A stretch of 64,000 bases of DNA, from contig JBGCEO010000025.1 in the NCBI GenBank assembly GCA_045106475.1, positions 124,001-188,000 on the forward strand. Direction: 5' to 3'. The stretch is from Granulosicoccus sp045106475 (GTDB lineage Bacteria; Pseudomonadota; Gammaproteobacteria; Granulosicoccales; Granulosicoccaceae). The position numbers and the translations under genes were made by a program. The notes below the pieces were generated by a model. That model did no database searches. It saw only the letters and a list, made by a program, of their open reading frames with translations, and was not told where the DNA came from. This document shows positions 8,175 through 16,130 of this stretch, one piece after another (within the stretch, counting starts at the first letter, position 1; the number at the start of each line of letters is the position of its first letter).

Positions 8175-10487
8175 TTACTTATTGCCACGCTTAAATATTC
8201 CAAACAATTTACCCTTGGTTTTTTTCCCTGCCTTAGTAACGGTAGCTGCGGCTGCGGCGGCGGCGGCTTGAATGGCAGCGAGTGATGCTTCAGCACCACC
8301 CATTAACAGCTGATCAAGATCACCACCCTGACTGGCATATAGTTCATAGCGAAACCGCGTGATCTCGTTGTCTAGAAATGCCAACTCTGCCAGTGGTTGA
8401 AGCTCATTGTGAGCGAGATCCGCCATCAGTGTTTGCGAATCGAAACACTGTGCTTCTCCCAGACCGTACTCCAGACAATTAACGATGTCACTTTCAAGAT
8501 ACTGACCACCACCACAACTTAGTAGCGAACTCGCCGAGAGCTGCTCAGCGTTGTCAAAACACCTGGCAGCATATAACGCTTCATCAGATAGAATATTGCT
8601 CTGTGTTGCCACGCAATTTCCGTAGTCTCTCGCAGAATCGGCAAGAGAGGCACAACTGATGGCTGCGTACTCGTTGTCACTCAAGCGCTCACGCGCAAGA
8701 CAGGCAGCCTTTTCTGTTGAGCCGTCATAGTCTGTTACGCACGAGAGCAACAGCCCCTCGTCATCAGACAGATTTGCATCTGCACTGCAGCGAACTATAT
8801 CCGCAGCATGTTCATAGGCAAGACAATAGGATGCACTTTGCAAAAACGGACTATCAGATTCTTCAAGTAGACAGGAGGATGCCTTATAGCCACTCACACT
8901 ACATCGATCCCAGGCTCTTGCGTAGTCAGCGATCTCGTCACTGCCAGCGCATTCGAGCAAGGCAAGCTCTGAATCATTTCTCTGATAACAATCATACATA
9001 TCGCGCTGATCGTCATCGAGCGCCGACAGAACCGAGCATTCTGCAAACTCAGCGTCTGTTACATCACTCATTTTCTCGCAGCCCTCCACACGTTGCGCGA
9101 TTCGATCACGCGCAGTAGCAACTGGATCTTCAGAATCCATTACGTCCAAAAAGTCCAGAACGTTCAGAGCCTCGTCTGAGGTGTAACGGGATGGCGCACA
9201 AAAACCTCCCCCAAAACAGTTGATGAAGGAATTTTCATCAACAACCAAACTGGAACACTGAGCCAGTTCGTCAGAACTTCGATGCCCATCAGCCCAGCAA
9301 CTAGCGAGTGCATAACGCGCCCAATCATCCGGTACAGTATTTATTTCGGAGTTAGCAGTTTGTGGTACCGCTTGTATGCTGAATAACGAACGAACACTCT
9401 CATCAAGAGGCTCCATAGAGTCAGAAAGTGCCGCCTCGTCGTTGCCAACACCAAGAGCAACATGCCACTGCTCCTGCCCCTCTGCTTCGAGACTGACTAC
9501 CCGGTTTTCCACCTCTGGCATTCTGCGTCGCAGCTCACCAGCAAATCGATGCGCCTGCTTTTCATCTATCATCGCACGTGTGAGTAGTGCCCAACTAACG
9601 GCGTTGAAGTCTATGTTTTGCTTAGCAGAATAGAGATTGTTAGCTTCGGACGAAGCAAGCTTTGCAGGAGCATCATCCAAAACATCATTAGACGCGAGCG
9701 TCAGTGATTGTTCGGGAGATGTCTTCGAGCCTTTATTGGTACCCGCCAACTCCGTCTCCGGAATAACCTCTTGCAGGCGATGGATGTGTGTTTGCGACTC
9801 CCCACCCTCGGTTAGCGGATGGGAATGCGTGAACACATGACTATGCGCGCCCCCTGCTTCGAATTCCACCGGTAAATTTTCTACGATCGGTAATTCAGTT
9901 GACACATCTTGTGTAGTACTAACCGATGGAGCATCTGCAGAGCTGTCGAAAACAACCGCTGTATCTGTCTCGGTTGTCTCGGTTGTCTCGGTTGTCTCGG
10001 CTGTATCGGCTGTATCGGCTGTATCGGTTGTGCCTGTTGTGCCTGTTGTGCCTGTTGCGTCTGTTGCGTTCGTGACATCCGGCTGAAAAAGATTGAGCAC
10101 GATAGACCGATCGAGATCAGCTCCGCCTAGCCCTGAAAACGCATGCTTGCAGTCGTACCCACCTTTGACCAGATTCAGAACAATCTTACGCTCGGTTTTC
10201 TCACAATGACCACGTGAATTCTTCGCTGCAGCTACTTCCTTAACTCCACCGTCCTTTTCATAAAGCACTCTGCAGGGTAATGGAGAATCAGAATTCTCAT
10301 ATACAACCTCTATCACTCTGGGCGTTGAAGCATCTGGATGGGTACAGACTGATTTACTATTACCCGATACGGCACTCAGCAGATTACCGCTCGCCGTTAG
10401 CGATAGCACTATCAACATAAGCTGCTTTACAGTCGAGCCTTGGCTCAAACTGATTCGACTGACATTAGTGTGCATTAGCCTCCTCAT
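8175..10487 (-). CDS. Large exported Cys-rich repeat protein, unknown function
   Basis: A 770-aa protein with an N-terminal signal peptide (hydrophobic run around residues 22-40); an alternative ATG at 10475 is also possible, since AGGAGG lies between the two ATGs. After the signal comes a short domain with Cys pairs (residues 45-125), a Thr/Glu/Asp/Ala/Gly low-complexity stretch made of about twelve 3-aa units (about 140-175), and a His-rich patch AHSHVFTHSHPL near 213. From about 385 to 690 there are repeats of roughly 20-30 residues in which a cysteine is followed by an acidic segment (for example LSDDEGLLLSC, LSDNEYAAISC, LSDEALYAARC), suggesting a disulfide-stapled helical repeat. The C-terminus has an Ala tract and a basic tail. 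It is last in a five-gene minus-strand group. No family recognised. Confidence 0.8.
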   Translation of the reverse strand: MRRLMHTNVSRISLSQGSTVKQLMLIVLSLTASGNLLSAVSGNSKSVCTHPDASTPRVIEVVYENSDSPLPCRVLYEKDGGVKEVAAAKNSRGHCEKTERKIVLNLVKGGYDCKHAFSGLGGADLDRSIVLNLFQPDVTNATDATGTTGTTGTTDTADTADTAETTETTETTETDTAVVFDSSADAPSVSTTQDVSTELPIVENLPVEFEAGGAHSHVFTHSHPLTEGGESQTHIHRLQEVIPETELAGTNKGSKTSPEQSLTLASNDVLDDAPAKLASSEANNLYSAKQNIDFNAVSWALLTRAMIDEKQAHRFAGELRRRMPEVENRVVSLEAEGQEQWHVALGVGNDEAALSDSMEPLDESVRSLFSIQAVPQTANSEINTVPDDWARYALASCWADGHRSSDELAQCSSLVVDENSFINCFGGGFCAPSRYTSDEALNVLDFLDVMDSEDPVATARDRIAQRVEGCEKMSDVTDAEFAECSVLSALDDDQRDMYDCYQRNDSELALLECAGSDEIADYARAWDRCSVSGYKASSCLLEESDSPFLQSASYCLAYEHAADIVRCSADANLSDDEGLLLSCVTDYDGSTEKAACLARERLSDNEYAAISCASLADSARDYGNCVATQSNILSDEALYAARCFDNAEQLSASSLLSCGGGQYLESDIVNCLEYGLGEAQCFDSQTLMADLAHNELQPLAELAFLDNEITRFRYELYASQGGDLDQLLMGGAEASLAAIQAAAAAAAATVTKAGKKTKGKLFGIFKRGNK
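9963..10070 (-). repeat. 9-bp tandem repeat inside the 770-aa gene
   Basis: About twelve in-frame 9-bp units, in blocks of near-identical copies (gtctcggtt, then gtatcggct, then gtgcctgtt on the + strand), encode three-residue units such as TTE, TAD and TTG. The repeat keeps the reading frame whatever its copy number, so it could vary in length without breaking the protein. Confidence 0.8.
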
Positions 10488-10512
10488 CTTTTTTTATTAG
10501 TAGCGGGTATAA

Positions 10513-11523
10513 CTAGAGATCGAGAGTGCTTTTTATTATCCCCATAGGATCGCGACCCATGGAGTCGGGTTTAACCAAATGTCCCAGTCTGACCCGATCT
10601 GCGACCGCACGATCATCGACATAAATCCATAAAAAGCGCTCGCCATACTGATCAGTGACCCGTGCGACGCCAACAGAGAGTACTTCTAGATCGATTTCGT
10701 TGGTTAATTGATTTTTAGACTGCCTGCGATCAAAAATCTTGACCGTCTTGTACTCGGCCATTGTAGCCCCGTCGGTTGTGACTTTAAACACCCAACCTTT
10801 ACCATCAAAACGTTTCTCCACAATGTAGCCCTTTGGAGCGAAATGTGAACGTAAAAATCCACGTGCATCACTAGCGGCATCCTTGGTAGCTTGCTGAAAA
10901 AGTGCTCTCTCTTCGGCACGACTCATGTCTGCACAGCCAGGTGCTTCATCGACATCCTTGGCGCTGCCCGAGATATCCTCTATTCCCACCGTTACATTCT
11001 CCTCGATATCATGCACCTTGAGCACTCCGGAGACCCTGGCACTTGTGATACATACACCGGGTATCACGCGCCCCTTACGATTCGTAGTCGCAGGTCGATA
11101 CTCCCGATCACCTGCCGCCAGATCTATCTGCGTGATGATGAGAGAGTCAGCTTGTTGCAACGCCTTGGGTCTTTTACCACTGCGCTCAGCTTCTGCTAAC
11201 GCACCTCTCAGTCGTAAGGCGAGATTACGATCCAACAGCGTTACCATTCCAGTATCAAGCAACGCTGTTTCCAACTCACTACGCATTGATGGCTCTAATG
11301 CTTCAGCTTCCCCTGACGAAACTTGATCACTGCCTCGAAGCAATTCCAAAGGGAAAATCGCTACACGTGGCTTTGAACGTTTGACCTCCTCAGGTGTTGG
11401 TTTGCTGGTTGCATGTTCTAAGGGTTGAACTTCAAATTCCGCAGGATTAACTTTAAGAGTTGTTGTGGCACACCCCGTCGCAAAAAACGTTAGCGTTACA
11501 AAAATCAATACGTTCGGATTCAT
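10513..11523 (-). CDS. CsgG-like outer-membrane lipoprotein
   Basis: The N-terminus is a lipoprotein signal with the lipobox ATGC, the lipidated cysteine at residue 18, so it is anchored in an envelope membrane. Residues about 50-220 (KPRVAIFPLELLRGSD, LETALLDTGMVTLLDRNLAL, QADSLIITQIDLAAGDREYR) follow the CsgG/LpoB-type pattern: a beta strand, an acidic helix, VLLDRN and an ADSLIIT strand. CsgG itself is a curli secretion channel and related small lipoproteins activate penicillin-binding proteins, but a C-terminal part (about 225-336) with no recognised family makes the exact role unclear. It lies between the protease and the Cys-rich protein in one apparent transcript, 25 bp upstream of the latter. 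No curli subunits are nearby, so true curli export is unlikely. Confidence 0.7.
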   Translation of the reverse strand: MNPNVLIFVTLTFFATGCATTTLKVNPAEFEVQPLEHATSKPTPEEVKRSKPRVAIFPLELLRGSDQVSSGEAEALEPSMRSELETALLDTGMVTLLDRNLALRLRGALAEAERSGKRPKALQQADSLIITQIDLAAGDREYRPATTNRKGRVIPGVCITSARVSGVLKVHDIEENVTVGIEDISGSAKDVDEAPGCADMSRAEERALFQQATKDAASDARGFLRSHFAPKGYIVEKRFDGKGWVFKVTTDGATMAEYKTVKIFDRRQSKNQLTNEIDLEVLSVGVARVTDQYGERFLWIYVDDRAVADRVRLGHLVKPDSMGRDPMGIIKSTLDL

Positions 11524-11583
11524 TTTTCTAGTTCACTCATCTGAGATAAAACAACTGGCACAAGTAATTTACCCTGATATTAG

Positions 11584-12588
11584 TTAGGGCATGTTTTCAA
11601 TTAACGCAGCACTGCTAATTGCTTCAACAAGACTTTCTTTTGCATTTCTAACGGCAGAATCCATATCTATGAATGAATTGCCAGTCGCTATAACTTCTTT
11701 GTTAAACAATTCTCGGTCGAGTGAATCAATGAACCTGATCGAGGTTTCATAACGAACAACAGGACCAGCAGAATCATCGTTACGAATCTCCCTTGACGTC
11801 ATGAGTAACCTTCGAGCTGCGTTTTTTTCGTTTTCTTCAATCGGCACTCCAGCATTGTTGGCTTGCTGCGTAATTATTGGCTTCAGGAATTGACTTTTCT
11901 CGTCCAAAGTAATGTGCAAAGACCTACTGCTTTGCGCTGCCGCAAGAAACGTACTCAACGACGCCATAATCAAATCCGATCGCATCGAAATGCCGACACC
12001 CTCTACTACATTTGTCAACATTCCGACAGCGACGTTATCTATAAGGATTGCACTGCCGCTATAGCCTTTTTGAAGAGTGTCGCCTTCGAGCATGGGCTTG
12101 GTTTGTATGGCGCCGTAAGCATCGCTCTGTACGATTAAGAGATGTACAAAATTGCTACTCCCATCAAAGCCCTTTCGTTCAAGAACTGCCTGCGTATTGC
12201 CTGCCAATATCTTGCTAACGCCAGCGGTTTCAAACGGATCTCGAACACAACCGAAAGCCGGTTGACTACGTAAACGCAGCAAAGCCAAGTCCCCATCAAA
12301 AGCTTTGTGAAGATCTGCCTGCGTTTCACTACGATCACCATAAACAACCCTTACGGGGCTGCCCCTTGGAAATCCGTCGTCGTCGAACAGTACGTGCTTT
12401 GGCGTGATAATAAAACACTCATTGCCACTCTTTATTAGCGTACCTTGACCAAAGCTCTGATCAGGTAACTCCAAATACGCATCAGTTGCTAATGCCATAC
12501 CGCTGACGATCGAAGCACAGAATAGTACCAATGTCGTGAAAACAGTTTTTGTCAGCAATACAGCTATTGATCGATATTCAGCATTCAT
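11584..12588 (-). CDS. Exported trypsin-like serine protease
   Basis: A signal peptide or membrane anchor covers residues about 9-34. The next 190 residues form a trypsin-like fold with a full candidate triad: His65 in ITPKHVL, Asp100 in DGDLALLRL and Ser177 in KGYSGSA. No PDZ domain follows, so this is not a DegP-type protease. Residues about 230-334 form a separate domain of unknown type (VRYETSIRFIDSLDRELFNKE). Members of chymotrypsin-like bacterial proteases cut envelope or secreted targets; here the obvious candidates are its neighbours. It sits 60 bp upstream of the CsgG-like lipoprotein and 16 bp downstream of the 436-aa membrane protein. The start has no strong Shine-Dalgarno. Confidence 0.75.
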   Translation of the reverse strand: MNAEYRSIAVLLTKTVFTTLVLFCASIVSGMALATDAYLELPDQSFGQGTLIKSGNECFIITPKHVLFDDDGFPRGSPVRVVYGDRSETQADLHKAFDGDLALLRLRSQPAFGCVRDPFETAGVSKILAGNTQAVLERKGFDGSSNFVHLLIVQSDAYGAIQTKPMLEGDTLQKGYSGSAILIDNVAVGMLTNVVEGVGISMRSDLIMASLSTFLAAAQSSRSLHITLDEKSQFLKPIITQQANNAGVPIEENEKNAARRLLMTSREIRNDDSAGPVVRYETSIRFIDSLDRELFNKEVIATGNSFIDMDSAVRNAKESLVEAISSAALIENMP

Positions 12589-12604
12589 ACAATAAGAATT
12601 TCAG

Positions 12605-13915
12605 TTAACTGGTCTCTGTTTCACTTTTCGAATCATCTGGCTTAGGGTTCTGCCCGGCGTATTCGGTCTCAGTGTGGTTTGCAGATTCAATAGCCAACAC
12701 AACAAGCAACCTGATCAGCTTTCGATTAAAAACAAATCCGAACCCAACCACAGTAAAGCCTAATGGGATTATGGGATCATTCAGCAATCGTTTAGTCCAG
12801 CTACTACTCACTCGTAAGTTGGCAGTACGATAGCGCTCTATCTCAGCATGGCTTGCGTTGCTCGACAGCGATACATGCAAAGCCTTGGGCGCGCCCGGGC
12901 GCGGACTCCCCCCAGCCAGTATGAAACCTTTATCAAGTTTTTCTACACCAAAGTTGAGACCTCCGCTGTTTGATAATTCGAATCGTCTGCAAAGCCCATC
13001 AACTTTCTTAAACGCCTCCTCCTCGCTGGCACCAGTATTAATTGCCTTCTCTATTTCTGCAGAAATTTCCGATGCCTTCTTGTTCAACTCAGCACTGGTT
13101 GGCAGAACCAGATGATCCCCTGGTTCAAGCAAATGCTTGTCTATAAGGAATCGCGAATTCGAAAAAAAACGCCCCGCCAAAACCTCGACGTTTCCGCTTA
13201 ACAACACACCATACTGACGCTCATGCTGCACCTTGATGGCCCTGCTTGGATCTATGCGTCCGGCCATCGGCCAGACCAATGCCGCTTCATCTCCAGAAAG
13301 CGACTCCGCATTGAGAGAGATGTGAAAACTGCGCACACCATCCAAAGGCACTATTTTTCCGGTGTTATTACTTGCCGGTGTGATGAGAGCTTGTTGTGAT
13401 GACTCAACAAATACAGTTAGTTCGGCAGCGCCTGTCCTGCTCACTGTTATCGTGTCACCACAATGTGGTTGAAAATACCCATCGTATCCTGTGTCAGCTC
13501 GATCAGGAATTTCGGCGGGAGGGGAAGTAACGAAAAGACTATCGTCGAAATTGTTTACATCTGTTTCTACAACACTGATGGTTGCACCTTTTAAAGGCCA
13601 GAGGGGTGGATCACTTACGAGTGGCGTGTAGCGTACATGCTCAGTTGAGGCAGTGACATGAATGGTCGTACCTCCGAGGTTTGAGATCATCATTAGGAGC
13701 AACAATAGAGCGCCTAACGCCAAAACAACGGGAATGTAAAAATTTAGCCATTCAAGTCTGCGTTGAGTGGTGTCGTCTAGTAGCGCCCACTTGTCTCTAT
13801 GGTCAGCCAGTGTGCTCGCAAGAGTCAACCTTCTAGCTGTGCGTTGAGCAGAGCCGATACGCTCTATAGCACCGCTAGATTTTTGTTGAGAAATATCTTT
13901 AGTCACGAGTGGCAA
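12605..13915 (-). CDS. Membrane protein of unknown function
   Basis: A 436-aa protein with a cytoplasmic N-terminal segment, one strong transmembrane helix at about residues 58-82 (LNFYIPVVLALGALLLLLMM), a large soluble part of about 300 residues that is rich in beta-strand-like sequence and a second hydrophobic stretch near 385-410 (FTVVGFGFVFNRKLIRLLVVL). The soluble part should therefore be periplasmic. A helical acidic segment (SAELNKKASEISAEIEKAI) lies near residue 280. The start is a TTG; an in-frame GTG at 13906 is an alternative. I recognise no family. It is the second gene of the five-gene envelope group and follows the 250-aa exported protein by 18 bp. Confidence 0.65.
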   Translation of the reverse strand: MPLVTKDISQQKSSGAIERIGSAQRTARRLTLASTLADHRDKWALLDDTTQRRLEWLNFYIPVVLALGALLLLLMMISNLGGTTIHVTASTEHVRYTPLVSDPPLWPLKGATISVVETDVNNFDDSLFVTSPPAEIPDRADTGYDGYFQPHCGDTITVSRTGAAELTVFVESSQQALITPASNNTGKIVPLDGVRSFHISLNAESLSGDEAALVWPMAGRIDPSRAIKVQHERQYGVLLSGNVEVLAGRFFSNSRFLIDKHLLEPGDHLVLPTSAELNKKASEISAEIEKAINTGASEEEAFKKVDGLCRRFELSNSGGLNFGVEKLDKGFILAGGSPRPGAPKALHVSLSSNASHAEIERYRTANLRVSSSWTKRLLNDPIIPLGFTVVGFGFVFNRKLIRLLVVLAIESANHTETEYAGQNPKPDDSKSETETS

Positions 13916-13933
13916 TTACACGAACAGAACATA

Positions 13934-14686
13934 TCAATTCTTGGGCCTCAATCGAAAAATCGCAGGAGGTCGATAGGAGGAACCGTACTGGGCGACAATG
14001 GAGAGACTAGATACTTCAGCAATTAACGTCGAGTCCCATTCCAGATCGCAGATAGTATCGAAGTTTGTATTCGCTTGTGAGTCCTGCAATAAATCGCACT
14101 TAGCCTTTACCTGCATAACCTCTGTAGTGTCTGTACTAGGCACTAACAAAGCGGCGAAAACGACGGAGGCATCAGTATTTAAAAATGCAGTGAGACGGGT
14201 AGCATTTTCGGATTCGCTTGCCCATCCTGTCGGCAGGTAGGTTACGTTGCTGGACCCGCACTGACCGTCCACTGAAGCAATCACCACCAGATCATCATCT
14301 TCTAGTGAGTTTAAGTAACTCGCATGACCGGACTTGAACTCAAATGACTCACGCCCCACGATGCTGTCTTTCAAGGTAACAGTCCATTTCGCGGTATACA
14401 CCCCATCTCCACTAGCGATACGAAAACAAACCACATCGCTTGGCTTTCCATTTCTGAGGCTGAAGTCCGCAAACAGCGATTCGATGCTGACTTTCTGACT
14501 CTCATCACCGCGAAACATCAAACCACCCAGCATCTGGCCTGACACCTGAACACTTGGATCTAATGATTCAACGAATGAATCTGCATCTGCCGGTAAACCT
14601 TGGGCTTGTGCTGTTTTAAAGGCAAGGAAATAAGCTATGGTCAAAAACTTCCCTACTCCTTGAATCCTGTCCTTTGCACAGCCCAT
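13934..14686 (-). CDS. Exported protein of unknown function
   Basis: I place the start at the ATG at 14686, which has AGGA about 8 nt upstream and gives a classical signal peptide ending TAQAQ at about residue 29; a TTG 20 codons upstream would bury that signal. The mature part, about 220 aa, looks like one or two beta-sandwich domains (VCFRIASGDGVYTAKWTVTL, ESFEFKSGHASYLNSL) and contains a few cysteines. No family recognised. It is first in the run of five minus-strand genes ending at 8175 and may therefore carry the promoter of the group in the gap upstream of 14686. Confidence 0.6.
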   Translation of the reverse strand: MGCAKDRIQGVGKFLTIAYFLAFKTAQAQGLPADADSFVESLDPSVQVSGQMLGGLMFRGDESQKVSIESLFADFSLRNGKPSDVVCFRIASGDGVYTAKWTVTLKDSIVGRESFEFKSGHASYLNSLEDDDLVVIASVDGQCGSSNVTYLPTGWASESENATRLTAFLNTDASVVFAALLVPSTDTTEVMQVKAKCDLLQDSQANTNFDTICDLEWDSTLIAEVSSLSIVAQYGSSYRPPAIFRLRPKN

Positions 14687-15177
14687 AGCATCAATCCTGC
14701 ATTGAAAAATCAGCAAACAGTATTGCATAGAACAATGAAAGGACAAAGAGATAAGGACTCACATCTGCAACGTGTTAAATCCGTGACCCAAAACACAGTT
14801 CGGCTGAACAGTAGCCCGGTCTAGTGGACTCACTCATGCGACCTTCCAGATAGTGCAAACGAAAGATCCAAACTCCGACTCACTGATTAAGTTTGGATCA
14901 GCCAAAAATAGCTTTAGATAGTGTGTCGATAACAATGCCCCAGAAGAACGTATTTCTAACGGCACTCTAACTCGGCTTGAGAATTCAGCAGGAACGGGCG
15001 ATTACCAATTTTCAGCAGATAGATATTCCCATACTCCATGCAAGGCTAGACACGGACTTTAGGTTAGGTTGAACACCCACGAATTCTGCGATTAGTTACA
15101 ATCAAACACCTGCGTGCTTGTCGGATGAAACAGACATTGGCACTAGGTCAAACTCGGAATTATCAGGAGAGAGTCAA
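14687..15177. other. Intergenic region between divergent units
   Basis: About 490 bp between the divergent envelope group and the AIM24-family gene. I find no convincing gene, repeat or RNA here. It must contain both promoters, but I could not pick clear -35/-10 pairs. Short reading frames running in from both sides lack start signals. Confidence 0.5.
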
Positions 15178-15960
15178 ATGAAATGCCATGAAGTTGACTA
15201 TGAGATTTTTGGCGACGACATGCAGATCGTGGAGGTGGAGCTAGATCCAAGCGAAACAGTGATAGCCGAAGCTGGCGCCATGAACTACATGGAAGAGGAT
15301 ATTGAATTCGATACCAAAATGGGGGACGGTTCCAAACCTGTCAAAGGTGTTTTAGATGCATTGATGCAGGTGGGCAAGAGAGCGCTGACTGGAGAATCCA
15401 TCTTCATGACGCATTTTGTTAATGCAGGTTCTGCAAAACGTCGGGTAGCGTTTGCAGCGCCCTACCCCGGAAAGATAATTGCGGTCGACATGGCGCATAC
15501 AGGCGAAGAGCTCTACTGCCAAAAAGATGCTTTTTTGTGTGCAGCGTTTGGTACATCCATCGATATCGCATTTCAACGCAAGCTCGGCACTGGTTTTTTT
15601 GGTGGCGAGGGTTTTATTCTGCAGCATCTATCTGGCGATGGAAAAGCCTTCATTCATGTAGGCGGCACCGTTATCAAGCGAGAGCTCAAAGGTGAAACCT
15701 TGCGCGTAGATACCGGTTGTATTGCTGCCTTCACTCGCGGTATTGATTACGATATCCAACGCGCAGGAAATCTTAAATCGATGGTGTTTGGTGGAGAGGG
15801 ACTATTCGTAGCCACTCTCAAAGGCACCGGTACGGTCTACCTACAAAGTCTACCTTTCTCAAGGTTGGCCAACCGAGTCTTGCAGGCCGGCAGCATCGGT
15901 CGCTCCAAGGGTGAGGGGTCTGTACTAGGTGGCTTGGGCGATATGTTTGGAGACAATTGA
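15178..15960 (+). CDS. AIM24 / TIGR00266 family protein
   Basis: The 260-aa protein follows the AIM24 family plan: an N-terminal YEIFGDDMQIVEVELDPSE and the signature EAGAMNYMEEDIEF near residue 40, then glycine-rich beta repeats such as GTGFFGGEGFILQHLSGDG near 140 and FGGEGLFVATLKGTG near 210. The fold is a beta-solenoid-like TRAP/tryptophan-attenuator-related barrel; the mitochondrial namesake affects inner-membrane organisation, while the bacterial role is unknown. I choose the ATG at 15178, preceded by CAGGAGAG at a good distance, over a TTG 20 codons upstream. It is followed by hrpB 170 bp downstream on the same strand, probably independently transcribed. Confidence 0.85.
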   Translation: MKCHEVDYEIFGDDMQIVEVELDPSETVIAEAGAMNYMEEDIEFDTKMGDGSKPVKGVLDALMQVGKRALTGESIFMTHFVNAGSAKRRVAFAAPYPGKIIAVDMAHTGEELYCQKDAFLCAAFGTSIDIAFQRKLGTGFFGGEGFILQHLSGDGKAFIHVGGTVIKRELKGETLRVDTGCIAAFTRGIDYDIQRAGNLKSMVFGGEGLFVATLKGTGTVYLQSLPFSRLANRVLQAGSIGRSKGEGSVLGGLGDMFGDN

Positions 15961-16130
15961 TCATCATCGTGCTTGTCGGCAAAGACAGTACGTTGAGGCA
16001 CGGTGCTATCAAATAAAACCCGGGGATCGCACGCGGCGAACAACCAATACGACTAGACTACTGTTTCAATTCTCCATTACCAGGACCATTCCGTATTCAC
16101 GCTCTACCTGACTCAGTACTGGGTTTACCC

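Noticed and set aside
10513..11523. Curli secretion gene csgG
   Set aside because: Only the fold is CsgG-like; no curli subunits or csgE/csgF are near and the C-terminal part differs.
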